From: Schoenoplectus triqueter | Taxonomy: Eukaryota; Streptophyta; Magnoliopsida; Poales; Cyperaceae | Length of the DNA: 45,477 nt | Assembly: GCA_964058805.1 (NCBI GenBank) | Contig: CAXKVV010000897.1 | Location: forward strand, 1-45,477 | Direction: 5' to 3' | Shown: one piece after another, positions 23,322 through 33,665 of the stretch | How positions within the stretch are numbered: the first letter of the stretch is position 1 | Layout of the letters: every line of letters starts with the position of its first letter | Program-made: the position numbers and the translations under genes | The notes under the pieces: generated by a model | Told to the model about the DNA's origin: nothing | Databases searched by the model: none | The model's input: only the letters and a program-made list of their open reading frames with translations

Positions 23322-23545
23322 CCGTGAGTTTAAGCTCACGGAGGCCTTCTGTGAGCTTAACTCAAAAAGTATATCAAAATATCTTTAAATTTTAATTTAT
23401 CATGCTCATTAAATTCTTTATATGAAAGTTCCATGGGATATAAAAATTTAGAGTGTTTTGAGCTTTTTAAGTCACCGTTTTTTATTTTTTAAAATGATGT
23501 TCAAACATTAAATATATTATTATTATTTTTAGAGTTAATTTTTAA
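23318..23545. mobile_element. Half copy of a family C foldback element
   Basis: From TCCGTGAGTTTAAGCTCACG the sequence follows the left arm of the family C element at 29075-29476: CTCAAAAAGTAT.TCAAA, AATTTTAATTTATCA, TGAAAG.(T)CCATGGG and GAGTGTTTTGAGCTTTTTAAGTCAC. The right arm is absent, so the copy is truncated. Confidence 0.7.
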
Positions 23546-23989
23546 AAATTAAAAACCATAACACATCTCTATATATAATTACTTTAAATTATACCATATA
23601 AATATCAAATTTCTCTTTATAAATTCAGCTTGTACTTGTATAATTACATATTTGATTAGTAAATTATCCACAAAAATTAAAAAATATAATAATATAATAA
23701 TTATATGAATTAAAAAAGTTGATTAAGGCCGAGGAATGGCCATATGGATGTGAGGAGCCGAATAAAATATCATATGTAACTTATTGAGGTTTTTTATATT
23801 CATATTCTCTTGATAAGTTATTTATTTAGTTTTGTACATAATATTTTAAGATACTATATTTTGTTAAATTGAGTACTATGAGTAATTGCTATGAGGCAGA
23901 TTTTAGCCGCGGCCAGTAAAATATTTCAAACCTGCAACATTTAACATATCCAATAAATTTTCACTGTAAAGATTAAAGACTAGTGAAGT

Positions 23990-24250
23990 GCTTGACAATC
24001 CGAAATCTAACTCGACCCAAAATTCGACTTGACCCTGCTCGGCCTGACCCCAAACAATCGAAATCCGAGACTATTCGATATCAGATGATTTAAAATTTGA
24101 CCCAACTCGAACATGAATGACCTGAAATTCGAGATGATATAAGCTAATAATAACCTAAAATTCAATCCGGTCCGACTTGAAATGACCGAGATCTGAAAAA
24201 ACCCTACAATGCTCGACCCAAAATCCTACCCAACCTGCCCGATTACCATC
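23990..24250. repeat. Second block of GACCCGA / GAGATGA repeat words
   Basis: A diverged version of the array at 22050-22450 (CGACCCAAAATTCGACTTGACC, GAATGACCTGAAATTCGAGATGA). It ends near 24250 at CCATCTCTAGGGATG. The two blocks flank the foldback cluster at 22.5-23.5 kb. Confidence 0.6.
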
Positions 24251-24400
24251 TCTAGGGATGTCACTTTGTCATAATGGAGTCACTATAGCTCAAACGATAC
24301 AGCTAAACATGTAGCGAGCTAGTTTGAACCGTTAGGCATCAACATAAAGGGGATAGATCTCTGACAATAAATATATTATTTTACATATAGATTGATAGGT

Positions 24401-24534
24401 TTCAAATTTTATGTAATTTAATTATCGTTTGGTAGTCCATCAAAGACCATCAAAATTTTATATAGTTTGTAATGATTTCAATTTAACAATCTTTGATGGA
24501 CTATTAAATGATAATGAAATCACATAAAATTTAA
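24401..24534. repeat. Inverted repeat, arms of about 44 bp
   Basis: The left arm at 24401-24445 (TTCAAATTTTATGTAATTTA ... GTCCATCAAAG) pairs with the right arm at 24491-24534 (CTTTGATGGACTATTAAATG ... CATAAAATTTAAA) across a 45-bp AT-rich loop. A third, diverged copy of the right arm lies near 24632-24680. Probably an old MITE; ends not defined. Confidence 0.65.
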
Positions 24535-25189
24535 AATACTATTAATTATCAATTAATAAGTAAAAAATATATATCTATGAACTTTTTATATTTTTAAAAT
24601 CTTTTTAGTATCTATTTTTATTTTTTTAATCTTTGATGAACTATTATACAATAATAAAATTATATAATTTGAAATACTATTATTTTTTATGATTTTTCTC
24701 TATTTTAAAGATTTTTTAGTATTTATTTAGAAATTCATTATAAAAAATTATCAAAATAATCCATTACGAAAAGATTCCTCCTCAGCATAAATAGGCGCAA
24801 ACAAAAATGGGTACATGAAACTAGTAATAGATTTGACTACAATATCTTCCATATAAGACTGTTGGAGAATTATACCAAAGCTTGTCACATCAAAGGAAAC
24901 TCATAAAGACTTTAAAAATTTATATTGCACTTTTTATTCTACATAAAAAGTCTCCTCTTAAAACGAATATTATTTAACAAAAGCATATTTTATATTTCTC
25001 ATCATTTTTATTAGTTAATCTTTGATTTTATAAAATATATTTGAATTTAATAAAAGTTATATTGAGATATTTATAGGATCCTATGAAGAGTTCATCAAAT
25101 GATCAACATGGTGACACTGAAGACAACTCAAAGATGTCAAGTGAAGATATATAATAAAATATGTAAAGGTATAATTCACAATCTTAGTT

Positions 25190-26340
25190 TTCTTATAAAA
25201 TTACAAGGAAAAATGTCCCCGCCATAGGAAATCATTATAACGGTTTAGGAACCGTTATAATGTTTTAACTCGCTTTACTAAAAAAATCTCAAGTTTTCTG
25301 AAGGCAAAACCATCACCAAGTTACCAGAGCAGATCGTTGCATAACGCTTCAAAGAAATGTTCAATAATTTGAACGGTTATACACTTTATTAAATTGTTAT
25401 AGCATTTCTATAGAAAACAGACTTATCAGAATATTAGTCAACATAATCAAATTTGTTCAAAATATTATAATGCTTTGATGAAGCATTAACGTTTCCCCTA
25501 AATGTTATAACGATGAATTCGAGTTATTTTACACCATCATGACGTTGTATGAAATATGACAAAGGATATTCCTAATAATATCAAGATTCAAGAGCCATTA
25601 TAACTCCTCTTGAACTGTTATGTGTTCTATTTAAGGTGTTGTTTTGGTATTACTAAATAATTAATCAATCTTTCATAATTCTAAGCAATCTGAGCACTCA
25701 ACCAAGAAGCAATCACAAGAAGCTAAGATCTTGAATTAGCTAAATTTATTAATTTTTTTATAATATTCTGAGCATTATTTAGCTCCTATATTTGAGCTTT
25801 AGCTTAATTTTTGTACATCTTTTAGTTGAATTTTTCTGAGTATGGAGTGCTCATTTTTGTAGTTTTTTAGTATTCTCGCACTAATTTTTATGAAGAAGCT
25901 AAATATTCTAATTATAAAATATCTTTAAGTATATAAAGTGGCGTCTCATTAGTGGGATGAGATCCGGAGACATAGATTTTAACCAAACTTCGTTAACATA
26001 TCTTGTCTTCTCTAAAATTCTGTACTTATATCTTTTATACTTTACATTCCATACTTTTCTACAAAATTGTATTTCTTAACGAAAGTTATGGTAGATTATT
26101 TCACATCAATTGCTCTTTTTGATAATTGCTATTTGATTGAATTTTCATTACATATTTTTATTATATTTACATATAACATTCGACTTAATTATTGAATTCT
26201 CTCACTACTTATTTTAAGTCGATTCTTCTGTAAATTTAGAGGAAATTTTCTATCTACCAAATCAATATTTTTCTAACTTCTCCAAATTTATGTAAACTTA
26301 TGTTTTGGTAAATACCATCACTAATTACCTTAGAATATCA
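25190..26340 (+). mobile_element. Probable LTR of a plus-strand Copia remnant
   Basis: Non-coding sequence directly upstream of a degenerate primer-binding site, ending ...GAATATCA (the expected LTR 3' CA at 26339-26340). It contains a perfect 13-bp hairpin at 25233-25262 and further GTTATAAC-type words spread over about 300 bp. The 5' boundary is unknown. Confidence 0.5.
25233..25262. repeat. Perfect hairpin, 13-bp stem, 4-base loop
   Basis: CATTATAACGGTT, loop TAGG, AACCGTTATAATG. Related ACGGTTATA / GTTATAACG words occur at about 25373, 25396, 25450, 25506 and 25598, suggesting a repeated regulatory or structural motif within the LTR. Confidence 0.85.
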
Positions 26341-26341
26341 G

Positions 26342-26353
26342 TGATATCAGAAG
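26342..26353 (+). promoter_or_regulatory. Degenerate tRNA-Met primer-binding site
   Basis: TGATATCAGAAG matches the usual TGGTATCAGAGC at 9 of 12 bases, one base after a CA-ending LTR and 33 bp before the gag ATG at 26386. Position and orientation support the call despite decay. Confidence 0.6.
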
Positions 26354-26385
26354 TCTAGGTCTAAAATTATGATTTTATCAATAAT

Positions 26386-26930
26386 ATGACATCAAGTAGG
26401 CACCTAAAGGAACCCATAATTTTTTTATCATCATACAAGAACATTTCTTATTGGAAGAAATGCATAATTAATTATCTTAACAGACTAGATATATGGTCTA
26501 TTGTAGAATATGGTTATGATTCCAAATTTAACCCTATCACATTTTTCTTGACCACCTAGTCCCCAAATTTAGAAGGGACACAATGATCGTGTCATAAATA
26601 TTATACTAGATTCAGTTAGTGAGCCCATAATATTATTTTTTGATAATATTACAAGTGCTAGGGATATATGACTAGCTTTACTTAATTGGTTTGAGGGCAA
26701 TACCAAAATTAAAAGGACAAATATCATGGATCTTGAGATAAAATTTTAAAATTTTAAAAATAGAAGATCATGAAATAATTGAAGAAATGTACAATCATAT
26801 TTGTGGGGAACTGGGGATCAAACAGGAAAATGCATTAAAATTATAGGAAGAACAACTTAAAAGTTTAAACATTCCTCAGGTTAAATTAAAAGATCTTGAA
26901 CAAAATCCAAAGCTTTCTGTTTCTGATCAC
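26386..26930 (+). pseudogene. gag: Degenerate Copia-type gag, plus strand
   Basis: From ATG 26386 (MTSSRHLKEPIIFL) the frame shows the Copia gag N-terminal pattern: S-Y-W-K-K at about residue 20, then L-D-I-W-S-I-V-E-Y-G-Y. It then breaks by frameshift. Other frames continue with SARDIWLALLNWFEGNTKIKR, the UBN2 core that normally reads as W-D-x-L-x-x-x-Y-E-G-N/T, and a coil-like remainder to about 26930. At least three frameshifts or stops; no pol region follows. It is unrelated in detail to the gag at 5389-6150. Confidence 0.7.
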
Positions 26931-28168
26931 AGAAAAGAGAGAAAGGCGTCTGTGGCTGCAATTCCAAAAACAAAAATCAATACAGGAAAAAATAATTTCA
27001 TTGCTTTGCATATTTTATGTGTATTAATTAACTTGGTAAATCGTTCCTATTGACAAGCTCCAACACAGAAACTGGCGCAAATGCAATGTCTGAATCTGAC
27101 GAGACGGCCCTCTTTCAGCGAATAATTTCATATGGCCCAAACCCAACAGATTGTTAAAATGGGAAATGCTCATTTTTTTGCATCGCCTCTTCGTTATTCC
27201 TTTATGGTCCTGAATTAGTTATGGAATTAATTTTGAGCTGATGTTAGGAGGCCCATTTTGATCTCAAAATATATTTTTATGAGGAGATGCGACAACTCAA
27301 AAAACAAAACTTGTGAAATAAGAGTTGCATGTTACAGTAAACATAGGAGCTGGATTTGGAGACTAATTAATTTGATATACATATATACTGCGCTGTTATT
27401 TACTAAAAAAATTTGTTTTAGAATACTTAGCAGTTAGGATAAATATTCTTAATTAAAAATTTTAAATATTAAACGAAGAAAATATTTCATGCTGTTCATT
27501 ATAAATTATATAATAATCTGAACAATTGAAGGAAGGCGAGTACTTAATTGATTAAGATATAGTACTTGTGTATTTATGAAAATATAGTAGTGGTCCATGT
27601 AAATGGTTAAACGTAAACGTCAGGTGATTCAGATGGCTCACATGGGAAAATTTTAAAAGAAAACTATAATTTAATTTCTACTATAAGATAAATAACGATA
27701 TATAATGATATGGACGACGAATAGCGAATCGTAAAAAAATTATATCGCCTTCACTTTCCAAAATTATCTGCCACTGTCAAATTTCAACTCGACCACATTT
27801 TTTTGACATCACCACCTGATATGACCCCCACTTTCACTTGCAACCTGTTAATTAACCAAATTTAAATATTTTAACTTATCTTTTACGTTATCTATGGGCC
27901 TCTCTTTTGTTTCATAGGTAATTTCCAAAAGAAGGTTAATTAGGCCCCAAGATGCACCAAGAGTTCACAATAGTGTTTGGTGTTTTTCCTCCATGTGGCA
28001 AACGGTGAGAGGTTCATTAAATTTTCAATCCATTACCTTTGTTAATTAAACTTCTAGCACATTAATTAATCCATCAATCAATAATAGTGACCCACATGAG
28101 ATTCAATAATATCTAAACAACAAATAGTTACAACTAAAATTTATTAGAATTTTATGAAAAAAATCAAT
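26931..28168. other. Intergenic, nothing recognised
   Basis: AT-rich with one slightly GC-richer patch at 27050-27130 that has no open frame of note. No element ends seen. Confidence 0.4.
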
Positions 28169-28172
28169 TAGA

Positions 28173-28547
28173 ACTATACAACGGTGCTTCGTGAAATACA
28201 AAACCTCCCGTGTTTCGCGTCCGTATCTCGAATTTGAAAGTTGAAATGGTTGATCCAAATCGTTGAATATGATCTTCATATTGAAATATCTTTGGAGATC
28301 AAATTCTATATTTTTTTGAATTTTTTTACTATTTTTTAGACGATATAAAATTTGTTGATCTAACGATTTATGCAGTATCCAATACTAGTATTTTTCTACC
28401 CATCTAAAAAATATAAAATTTGGTCTCCGAAGATAGGTCAATATGAAGATCATGTTTAACGGTTCGGATCAGCCGTTTAGACTTTTAAATTCAAGATACA
28501 AACGCCAAACACGAGAAATTTTGTACTTCGTGAAGCACCATAGCCTC

Positions 28548-28549
<2 letters not shown>
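28173..28549. mobile_element. Foldback element, family A, diverged copy
   Basis: Left end near CTATACAACGGTGCTTCGTG, right end TACTTCGTGAAGCACCATAG then CCTCATT, abutting (AT)n. The arms share GCGTCCGTATCTCGAATTTG and ATCTTCATATTGAAATATC with the complete copy at 22875-23276 but hold more mismatches. Confidence 0.85.

Positions 28550-28626
<77 letters not shown>
28550..28626. repeat. (AT)n-(AG)n compound microsatellite
   Basis: About 47 bp of AT followed by about 29 bp of AG, separating two family A foldbacks. Confidence 0.95.
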
Positions 28627-28628
<2 letters not shown>

Positions 28629-29006
28629 GCTAGGGTGCTTCGTGGAGCACAAAACCTCTTATACTTCACATCCGTATTTTGAATTTAAAAGTTCAAATGG
28701 CTGATCCAAACCATTGAACATGATCTTCATATTGAAATATCTTTCGAGATCAAATTTTATAATTTTTTGATTTTTTGCTATTTTTTAGATGGGTACAAAA
28801 TCACTAATTTTGGATAGTGTAAAAATCGTTAGATCAACAAACTTTGTACCCATCTAAAAAATAGCAAAAAATTATAAAATTTGATCTCGAAAGATATTTC
28901 AATATGAAGATCATGTTCAATGGTTTGGATCGGCCATTTGAACTTTTAAATTTGAGATATGGACGTGAAGTATAAGAGGTTTGGTGCTCTATGGAGCACC
29001 CTAGCA

Positions 29007-29007
<1 letters not shown>
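28627..29007. mobile_element. Foldback element, family A (near-perfect hairpin)
   Basis: Starts TAGGCTAGGGTGCTTCGTGG, ends GGAGCACCCTAGCATC. The arms (through AAATGGC.GATCCAAACCATTGA, ATGATCTTCATATTGAAATA and TCGAGATCAAATTTTATAA) are almost fully complementary around a loop near 28790-28840. Flanked by (AG)n left and (TC)n-(TA)n right, mirror-image simple repeats that extend the hairpin. Confidence 0.93.

Positions 29008-29074
<67 letters not shown>
29006..29074. repeat. (TC)n-(TA)n compound microsatellite
   Basis: About 25 bp of TC followed by about 42 bp of TA, the mirror of the (AT)n-(AG)n run at 28550-28626. Confidence 0.95.
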
Positions 29075-29075
<1 letters not shown>

Positions 29076-29476
29076 AAGTTAGCGTGCTCCTAGGAGCACG
29101 AAGTCTCTCCGTGATCCTAGCTCAAAAAATATTTCAAATGATCTCCAAATTTTGATTTATCAATCTCATTAAATTTTTTATATTGAAATCATATGGGGTG
29201 CAAAGATTTGGAGTGTTTCGAGTTTTCTATGTCACTCTTTTTAATTTTTAAAAATCAATTCTAAAAAAATAATAAAATATTCAATGTTTTACATTACATT
29301 CAAAAATTAAAAAGAGTGACTTAAAAAACTCAAAACGCCCCAAATTTTTGTACCCCACAAGATTTCAATATGAAAAATTTAATGAGAATGATAAATCAAA
29401 ATTTAAAGATCATTTGATATATTTTTTGAGCTAGAATCACGGAGGGGCTCCGTGCTCCTAGGAGCACACTAGCTTT
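29075..29476. mobile_element. Foldback element, family C, complete (402 bp)
   Basis: Starts AAAGTTAGCGTGCTCCTAGG, ends CCTAGGAGCACACTAGCTTT. Inside each end lies the palindrome GTGCTCCTAGGAGCAC. The arms continue through TCCGTGAT.CTAGCTCAAAA, AAATTTTGATTTATCA and ATTGAAATC.T.TGGGG around a central loop near 29270. It abuts (TA)n on the left. On the right a short T-rich spacer precedes (TA)n-(GA)n. A truncated relative lies at 23318-23545. Confidence 0.92.
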
Positions 29477-29492
29477 ACTCTTTATTTCTCTT

Positions 29493-29533
<41 letters not shown>

Positions 29534-29535
<2 letters not shown>

Positions 29536-29917
29536 AATTGGGCTATTGTGCAATGCATATCATAGATCAATCATGTACTATGGATCATTTTTTCGATCTT
29601 AAAATTTAAATTGTTGATCCATACCACTAAAAAATGATTTACATATGAAAATTTAGTTGGGAATGAAATTTTTATAATTTTTATATTTTTTACTATTTTG
29701 AAAAATCACTTCTTTTAAATTGTTCATAATAAAAATTAAGTGGTTTTTAAACTATCTTAAAATAGTAAAAAATTATGAAAAGTATAAAATTTGGTTCCCA
29801 ACTAGATTTTTATGTGTAAATTATTTTGAGCAGTTTGGATCGATCATTTAGAGTTTGAGAACGAAGAAATAATCTATAGCACAAAAATAATTTGTGCTAT
29901 ACATAACACGATAATTA
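29534..29917. mobile_element. Foldback element, family B
   Basis: Left end TAATTGGGCTATTGTGCAAT, right end ...GTGCTATACATAACACGATA then ATTAACT, between (GA)n and (CT)n-(TA)n. Arms share AAATTGTTGATCCATACC, TTAGTTGGGAATGAAATT and AAATCACTT with other family B copies. Confidence 0.82.
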
Positions 29918-29989
29918 ACTCTCTCTCTCTCTCTATATATATATATAAGTGAGAAGAAGGAATATACGTGGATGATATTGAATGAAATG

Positions 29990-30024
29990 AAGAATCATGC
30001 TACACATAGCACCGTAGCCAAATT

Positions 30025-30057
<33 letters not shown>
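29990..30057. repeat. Family B end remnant plus (CA)n microsatellite
   Basis: GCTACACATAGCACCGTAGCC (about 29998-30018) matches only the right tip of a family B element, and is followed by a CA run at about 30026-30057. Confidence 0.7.
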
Positions 30058-30059
<2 letters not shown>

Positions 30060-30061
<2 letters not shown>

Positions 30062-30243
30062 GACTATGGTGCTTAATGAAGCACACAATCTCATGTGCTT
30101 CACATCCATATCTCGAATTTGAAAGTTCAAACGGCCGATCAAAACAATTGAACATGATCTTCATGATCGTTTGGACTTTTAAATTTAAGATATGGACGCA
30201 AAACACAAGATATTTTATACTTTACGAAGCACCATAGCTTCAC
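30060..30243. mobile_element. Foldback element, family A, internally deleted (about 183 bp)
   Basis: Starts TAGACTATGGTGCTTAATGA, ends TTTACGAAGCACCATAGCTT. It retains CACATCCATATCTCGAATTTG and AAACGGCCGATC.AAAC, but the loop and inner arms are lost: the left arm jumps from CATGATCTTCATGATC straight into the right arm. Flanked by (CA)n and (TA)n. Confidence 0.85.
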
Positions 30244-30272
30244 CATATATATATATATATATGTATATATAT

Positions 30273-30673
30273 AGTTGGGTTATGGTGCTATACTACATAA
30301 CACAGATCGCCTCTATGGTATGAATCAGTTTTTCATTTTCAAAGTTCAAATGGTCGATCCAACCGTACAAAATAATTTTCATATTAATATCTCAAAATAG
30401 ACCAAATTCCAAATTATATATTTTTGGAATTTTTTTATATTTTTTTAAAATAGTTAGAAAATCACTTGATTTAGTTATTATGAGCCTTTGAAAAGAAGGG
30501 ATTTTGTCACTATCTTAAAAAATGAAAAAAAATATATAAAATTTGATCTATGTGTAGATATTTATACAAAAATAATTTTGTATGGTTGAATCAATCATTT
30601 ACACATTGATAACAAAGAATCGATTCATAGCATAAAAAATTATCTGTGTTATGCATAGTACCATAACCGAACT
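30273..30673. mobile_element. Foldback element, family B, complete (about 401 bp)
   Basis: Starts AGTTGGGTTATGGTGCTAT, ends ATGCATAGTACCATAACCGAACT. The inverted arms run through ACACAGAT, GAATC(A/G)(G/A)TT, CAAATGG(T)CGATCCAACC and a central AT-rich loop near 30470. Flanked by (TA)n on the left and CTC repeats then TA on the right. Confidence 0.88.
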
Positions 30674-30689
30674 CGCCCTCTCTCTCTAC

Positions 30690-30994
30690 ATATATATACA
30701 TACATACACATATCACAGAAGACCCGTGTGCTACAAACCATTTCTCCGTCTTCAAAGCTCAACTGGTCGATCTGATCAGTCAAAATATTTTTCATATGAA
30801 TATCTAGTTGAGGACCAAATTTTATTTTTTTAGATTTTTTACTATTTTTAAGATAGTTAGAGAATTACTCTTTTTGAATGGCTCATAATAATTAAATCAA
30901 GTGATTTTATAACTATATTAAAAATAATAAAAAAATATAAATTTTGGGCCTTAACTAGATTTTCATATGAAAAATATTTTGACCAGTCGATCCT
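30690..30994. mobile_element. Foldback element, family B, partial
   Basis: From ATCACAGAAGACCCGTGTGC to GACCAGTCGATCC. Arms TTTTCATATGAATATCTAGTTGAGG and CTTAACTAGATTTTCATATGAAAA are inverted. The outer CTATGGTGC ends are missing on both sides. (CT)n-(TA)n follows. Confidence 0.75.
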
Positions 30995-31013
30995 CTCTCT
31001 CTTTATATATATA

Positions 31014-31325
31014 TGTTTAGCTATGGTGTTATGGATTCATTCTTCATTTTTAAAGTCTAAATGATTGATTCAAATTATTTAAAATGATTTTCATATAAAA
31101 ATCTAATTAGAGATCAAATTTTATATATTTTAGATAGTTAGACAATTATTGCTTTCAAATGACTCATAATAATTAAATCAAGTGATTTTCAAACTATCAT
31201 AAAAAATAGTAAAAACTTCAAAACATATAACATTTTACCCCTAACTAAATTTTTATAAGAAAAAAATATTTTGAACGGTTCATTTTGACCATTTAGACTA
31301 CGTATAGCACCATAGCCCAACTATT
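31014..31325. mobile_element. Foldback element, family B, shortened
   Basis: Left end GTTTAGCTATGGTGTTATGG, right end CGTATAGCACCATAGCCCAACTA. The left arm lacks the ACACAGATC segment. Loop near 31150. Between (TA)n on the left and TCTCTC-(TA)n on the right. Confidence 0.8.
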
Positions 31326-31390
31326 TCTTTCTCTCTTATATATATAGGGTAGTGATACAACGCCCCATGTTTTACCCCCATGGCTATTGA

Positions 31391-31839
31391 TAGGGGGTGT
31401 CAATGGGTCCGGTTGGTCAGGTTCGGGTCGGGTCATATTATTTTATTATTTTTTTTGACCCGACCTAATTATATTCGGATCAAAAAATCTTAACTCATAT
31501 CCGACCCGACCGAGTTACGAGTCGACCCAACTGACCCGTATAAAATAATAAAATATTTATTAATTATTTTTATATAATTTTAAATAATTTATAATTAATT
31601 TTAATTAGTGTATAATTAATGTATATTTAAGTTTTAATTCGTACTAAATCACAAAAAATACTTCCAAAAATATAATTAGTCGGGTCGGGTTGGGTTCACC
31701 CAAACCCGACCCAATTTGATTTGGATAAAAAAAAATAGACTCATACCTGACCCATTTATCTTCTTGTCATGTCGGGTCTGGTCGGTTTCAGGTCGGGTTG
31801 GGTTCACCCATCGGGTCGGATCAATAATTGACACCCCTA
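31391..31839. mobile_element. hAT-like MITE, 449 bp, perfect 8-bp target duplication
   Basis: Ends TAGGGGGTGTCAAT and ATTGACACCCCTA are inverted repeats. Both are flanked by GCTATTGA (31383-31390 and 31840-31847), a perfect 8-bp duplication typical of hAT insertion. Sub-terminal regions consist of GGTCGGGTTGGG / CCCGACCC words in inverted arrangement with an AT-rich centre. No ORF. Elements with this TAGGGGTGTCAA end are, to my knowledge, widespread in plant genomes. Confidence 0.93.
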
Positions 31840-32193
31840 GCTATTGATGAGTTGGATTTTGTTAAATAAGTGTTTTATATTTGCATAATTGCTATATTGA
31901 AATAATTTGAGATGATAATGATTTATTGTGGGCAATTTGGTGAGAGAATATTGTTATCGGTAAAATTTTACACCATTAATTTACTGATGAAAAGTTACAT
32001 TTGGGTAGTTCGCTCAGGAAATATTATTATAGGTAAAAAATTACACAATTAGTTTACTGATAAAAATTTACATGTGGACAGTACGATCAGGAAATATTAT
32101 TACTTATAAAAATTTATACGGTATACTATTTATAAGATTATTTAGTAAGCATATTTATTTATTGCCAACACATCGTGGGCAAAACTTGGAGCA

Positions 32194-32194
<1 letters not shown>

Positions 32195-32226
<32 letters not shown>
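32195..32226. repeat. (TA)n microsatellite, about 30 bp
   Basis: A plain TA run; no foldback element adjoins it. Confidence 0.9.
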
Positions 32227-32228
<2 letters not shown>

Positions 32229-32239
32229 AAATTTTGTAA

Positions 32240-33665
32240 ATTCTTAAAGTTGGTGTTGGCACTCTTAATGAGACAACCCCCAGGCCAGGTACTGTTAGCG
32301 TTGGCACTTTTGAAGACTTAATTTAGAGAATTGTATATTTTTTAAATAAAGAATTGTTTTGGCCTAGTACTTTTTAAGGACTTTTCGCTCTAATGCTGTC
32401 CACTAGTGACCGAGTCCCTCAACATGTGCGATTCCAGTGCAAGATTTTAAAAAGTTAGGAAAACTTTATATTTCATTTTCATTTTGTCATTTCTCAGGAC
32501 GTAGTTCTCTGATTCCTAGTTGGTACAATATAAGCTCTTATTTATATCATATTTTATTTTGTTATTCCTTGGGATGCGTTCCTTGGCTCTTGGTTGGTAC
32601 AGTGTAGGCTCCCATTCAGGATGCGATCTGCTGGCCCCTGGTTGGTACAGTGTAGGCTCTCATTTGTATTATATTCCGTTTTATCATTTCACAGGTAGTT
32701 ATCTTCTTTTGACGATATGGCAACTGAAAATATACTTATCCATTTGCTTTTATTTTGTAAGGTGAATTATCAAATTTAGCAGACCAGAGTACGTGCCTTT
32801 GCACGCTCACTCTCTTAGGGCTTTATCGCCTCAGGAGCTCGAATTATCCGTTTATGCGGTATTAGCGCCGTATAAACATAAAGTCCTAAGTTCGTAAGTT
32901 GGATCGTTGGTGGCGCCCGCTTAGGCAAGACCCAAGTTCGTAAGTTGGGACGCCAGTGGCGCCCGCTTGGGATAGATCTGATGATTTACAATCAGGATAT
33001 CTATTTCGGGTGTTTGATTCTCGTACCTTATATTTTATATTATATTATTATTCCACATATTTTCTATTTCGGATTTTCTTGTCATTTCATATCATAACAT
33101 GTAGGTGTTTTCTCAAACTATGCATCAAATATTATTATATTCACACATGGTTATTATATTGAATTCAAACACGGTATCGACATTTGGGTCCAGTCTAAGA
33201 AATAAGATCAAATCTTACGTCTGGATCTAAATCCGTACTGAGAAAATTTTAAATTACTCACATTTCCACGGTGGTTGTGGGATCCAGATACACTGGTGCG
33301 TGATTTATTTTGATGAGAGAGTACTAAGTGTAGTCCTGCATGGTGACAGAGATGCTTCGCCGCATCCGCATGTGAGCAGGGTAGTTGATTATGATCCATC
33401 TGGTTTCAAGTTTTATTCTTCTTTTGGGTTTTTCTTTGAGAGATTTTGTTGCCCATTCCGATGGAGTTAGCCCCATCGATGTCGGCGTTGTATTTTATTT
33501 TTGTTACTATGGATTGTTATTATTTTGTATTATTATTATTATTTTATTTATTCTGTGATTGATTTATTTTATTCATTTACCCTTCCGTACGCATGTCTCG
33601 TCGTGCGTACGTGGCAGGATTAGGCACCCCTAATCCGATTTATTTATTCTGGGATGTGACACTTT
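32240..33665 (+). mobile_element. Probable LTR/minisatellite region of a Ty3-gypsy-like element
   Basis: No gene. Features that suggest an LTR are a GC-richer patch with repeats and an end region containing TACCCTTCCGTACGCATG, AGGATTAGGCACCCCTAATCC and a final GGGATGTGACA near 33660, a phrase common at 3' ends of plant gypsy LTRs. Two tandem repeats are inside: three copies of TTGGTACA.T.TA.GCTC at about 32520-32670, and two copies of AAGTTCGTAAGTTGG..CG with TGGCGCCCGCTT at about 32889-32968. No internal coding region could be found, so solo LTR or debris. Confidence 0.4.

Noticed and set aside
23099..23395. 98-codon plus-strand ORF
   Set aside because: It reads through a foldback arm and a CA microsatellite (poly-His/Thr), an artefact of repeats.
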